Assembly (NCBI RefSeq): GCF_022695985.1
Contig: NZ_JAAPBF010000022.1
Span: 1 to 61,500 of the forward strand
Origin: Streptomyces sp. NP-1717
GTDB taxonomy: Bacteria; Actinomycetota; Actinomycetes; Streptomycetales; Streptomycetaceae
Length of the DNA: 61,500 bases
Reading direction: 5' to 3'
A program made the position numbers and the translations under genes. Below are positions 59,552 through 61,500 of this stretch, piece after piece (the stretch's first letter is position 1; each line of letters begins with the position of its first letter). A model generated the notes under the pieces. It was not told where the DNA came from. It did not search any database and worked only from the letters and a program-made list of their open reading frames with translations.

Positions 59552-60758
59552 GTCCGCCACCGTATCGGGCGGTCCCGTCGGCGAACGAGCGGGCGTACAC
59601 CAGCGTCACAAGGATCATGACCATCGGAACGAGCATCGCGCCGCGGTAGCTCCACACGTCACCGAGCGCGCCGACGAGCGGCGAGCCGATCAGGAAGCCC
59701 ACGTAGTTGAAGATGTTCAGCCGGGCGACGGCCGCGTCGCTGGCCTCGGGAAACATCCGCCCGGCGGCCGCGAAGCACTGGGGCACGAGGACGCAGAGAC
59801 CGAACCCGAGCATGGTGAACCCCAGGATTCCCACCCACGCTCCGGGCGCCAGCGCGACCACCGCGAAGCCCGCGGCGGCGAGGAGCGACCCGAACCGTAC
59901 GACCGCGACGGGCCCGAAGCGGCGCACCCCGAAGTCTCCGGCGGCGCGGCCGAGGAGTGTGGTGACCATGTACGCGTTGTACGGGACGGTGGCGACCTCG
60001 TCTGAGCTGCCCAGCACGTCCTGGAGGTACTTCGCGCTCCAGTTGGAGACGGTGGAGTCGCCGATGTAGGCGAAGGTCATGACGAGACAGAGCGGCAGCA
60101 GGGCCTTGAAGGCGACGCTCTTCCCTGGGGTGGCGGTCGCGGGCTCGCCCGGTATTCGGGTCGCCGGTTTCGTATCCGTGTCCGCGCCCGTGTACCAGCG
60201 GCTCCCGACGAGCGCGGCCGGCAACAGCACGACGACGACCGGCAGATACGACAGGAGCAACGACAGATCCCAGTGCGCGCCGGCCCATGCGAGGGAGGCC
60301 CCCGCGATGCCCCCGAGGCTGTACGTGGCGTGGAAGCCGAGCATGATGCTGCGCCCGTACGCCCGCTGCAGGCGCACTCCCAGCATGTTCATCGACGCGT
60401 CGAGCGCCCCGACCGACAGCCCGAACGCACTGAGCGACGCGATCAGTTGCCATACCTGGTCGCCGGCGGCGACCCCGAGGAGAGCGAGCAGCACGAGCGG
60501 CTGGGACCACCTGAGTACGGTTCGGGGCCGTACGCGCGCGACGATCCCCTCGGTGAGGACGCTGCCGACGCCGGCGAGAATCGGCACGGCCGCGAGGAAC
60601 GCCGGAAGCAGGGCGTCGGATATCCCGTACCGGTCCTGGATGGCTGGAATGCGCGTCACGAGGAGGGCGAAGGCCACCCCCTGCACGAAGAAGCTCAGCG
60701 CCAGGGACACCCGTCCGTGTCTCAACCGCACGTCTGTGTTGACCGGCTTGGCTGTCAT
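59520..60758 (-). CDS. Major facilitator superfamily transporter
   Basis: 412 aa with about 12 membrane helices; the MFS signature is blurred at VLTEGIVARVRPRTVLRWSQ. It starts VSLALSFFVQGVAFALLVTR, and the central loop (about residues 195-220) is Asp/Thr/Pro-rich. The substrate cannot be predicted. It precedes acuC on the same strand with overlap, an arrangement often seen in Streptomyces. Confidence 0.87.
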   Translation of the reverse strand: MTAKPVNTDVRLRHGRVSLALSFFVQGVAFALLVTRIPAIQDRYGISDALLPAFLAAVPILAGVGSVLTEGIVARVRPRTVLRWSQPLVLLALLGVAAGDQVWQLIASLSAFGLSVGALDASMNMLGVRLQRAYGRSIMLGFHATYSLGGIAGASLAWAGAHWDLSLLLSYLPVVVVLLPAALVGSRWYTGADTDTKPATRIPGEPATATPGKSVAFKALLPLCLVMTFAYIGDSTVSNWSAKYLQDVLGSSDEVATVPYNAYMVTTLLGRAAGDFGVRRFGPVAVVRFGSLLAAAGFAVVALAPGAWVGILGFTMLGFGLCVLVPQCFAAAGRMFPEASDAAVARLNIFNYVGFLIGSPLVGALGDVWSYRGAMLVPMVMILVTLVYARSFADGTARYGGGHDRSRTADVG

Positions 60759-60801
60759 GGCCGGACAGCGTATGACTCCGCGCTACCCAGGGGTAGATCG
60801 A

Positions 60802-61446
60802 TCAGCGAAGGAGTTCCGGAAGCCCGGCCATGGAGGAGAAGTACGCGGTGGCGCCCGGCAGCTGTGCGGCGGGGGTCATCGCGGTGAACGCGTACACATC
60901 CATCCCGGCCGCCCGCGCCGCGGCCACCCCGAGCGGGCTGTCCTCGACGACGACGCACCGCGCGGGAGAGACACCCATCCGCTCGGCCGCGTGCAGGAAG
61001 AGATCGGGCGCCGGCTTTCCGCGTCCGACGTCCTGCGCGCTGAAGACGATCCCCGGCTCGAACCACCGGTCCAGCCCGGTCTTACGGTGTCCCACCCGGA
61101 TCCGCTCATGGCTCCCGGACGACGCGACGCAGTACGGCCGGCCGTCGGCGGCCAGCTTCTCCAGGACTTCGACGACCCCTTCCACCGGTTTCAGCTCCCG
61201 CTCGAACGCGGCGAACACGCGGCTGTGCAGAGTGTCGTCGAAGTCGTCGGGCAGCAGCTGCCCGGTTCTCTCCTTTACGAGGTCGTGCACCCGGTGCACT
61301 GCGGAGCCCATGTAGTCGCGGAGCGAATCCTCGTACGTGGTGGGGTGACCGAGTTCGGTGAGATAGCCGGCGAGGATGGTGTTGGAAAGCGGCTCGCTGT
61401 CGACGAGGACCCCGTCGTTGTCGAAGATGATCAGTTCATAGCTCAT
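60802..61446 (-). CDS. HAD phosphatase (beta-phosphoglucomutase-like)
   Basis: 214 aa. Motif I is IIFDNDGVLVDSEPLS (normally DxDG, here DNDG with both Asp present), a helical cap, motif II VASSGSHERI, Lys in GRGKPAPDLFL and motif IV CVVVEDSPLGVAAA. It resembles sugar-phosphate phosphatases and mutases. Start at ATG 61446, complete at both ends. It lies 43 bp upstream of the MFS gene on the same strand. Confidence 0.9.
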   Translation of the reverse strand: MSYELIIFDNDGVLVDSEPLSNTILAGYLTELGHPTTYEDSLRDYMGSAVHRVHDLVKERTGQLLPDDFDDTLHSRVFAAFERELKPVEGVVEVLEKLAADGRPYCVASSGSHERIRVGHRKTGLDRWFEPGIVFSAQDVGRGKPAPDLFLHAAERMGVSPARCVVVEDSPLGVAAARAAGMDVYAFTAMTPAAQLPGATAYFSSMAGLPELLR

Positions 61447-61500
61447 GTGCCGACTGTAGGCGGCCCCTGAACGCAGAAATGCCTCAGCCCCCGAACATGA

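Overview
The window is GC-rich actinobacterial DNA and is almost certainly from a Streptomyces chromosome. The right half carries the linked developmental and haem genes expected there: rex-hemA-hemC-hemD, hemB, bldN with its anti-sigma gene, a bdtA-like gene and acuC. A class I lysyl-tRNA synthetase diverges from argS. GTG and TTG starts, 4-nt ATGA overlaps and perfect-hairpin terminators are frequent.

Layout. 1-1809: a Ser/Thr protein kinase between two IS5-type insertion-sequence ends. 1810-6155: a decayed phage-like segment (tail-assembly-type reading frames, a glycine-rich tail-type protein with a frameshift, an intruding repeat-protein gene, endolysin and holin-like genes). Three of its transcription units start with the same 21-bp leader. 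5831-6783: a LexA-type DNA-binding protein with no protease domain, and five copies of the palindrome GTCCGGAC. 6783-13997: an accessory metabolic cassette (HAD phosphatase, XRE/TPR regulator, several tiny proteins, phosphotransferase-fold kinase, lactate/malate-dehydrogenase-like protein, HPr-kinase-like P-loop protein). 14551-16687: two inverted copies of one IS5-family element, one intact and one deleted, around a carboxymuconolactone-decarboxylase-like gene and a SHOCT fragment. 16690-18643: two small proteins and a DUF2637 membrane protein.

18659-29213: methionine aminopeptidase behind an orphan 22-bp palindrome, lysS/argS, a six-repeat protein, an LRR protein, a DUF4253 protein, an abaA/whiJ/bldB-like trio, and two exported proteins. 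29387-30505: a conserved protein of unknown function followed on the same strand by two RNAs that fold as tRNAs opened at the anticodon stem, then a terminator. This is the most unusual feature here and may be a Y-RNA-like system. 30545-40865: a class IV lanthipeptide cluster (response regulator, LanL synthetase, prolyl-oligopeptidase, four precursor peptides of which two are identical, and a two-subunit ABC exporter).

41121-61446 is mostly conserved chromosome. Haem synthesis is coupled to redox state by Rex, whose operator lies upstream of rex-hemACD. A BldN/RsbN sigma and anti-sigma pair follows. Beyond it come an acyltransferase, an epimerase, ribosomal protein bS22, a BdtA-like regulator, a phosphatase-like protein, AcuC, an MFS transporter and a HAD phosphatase.
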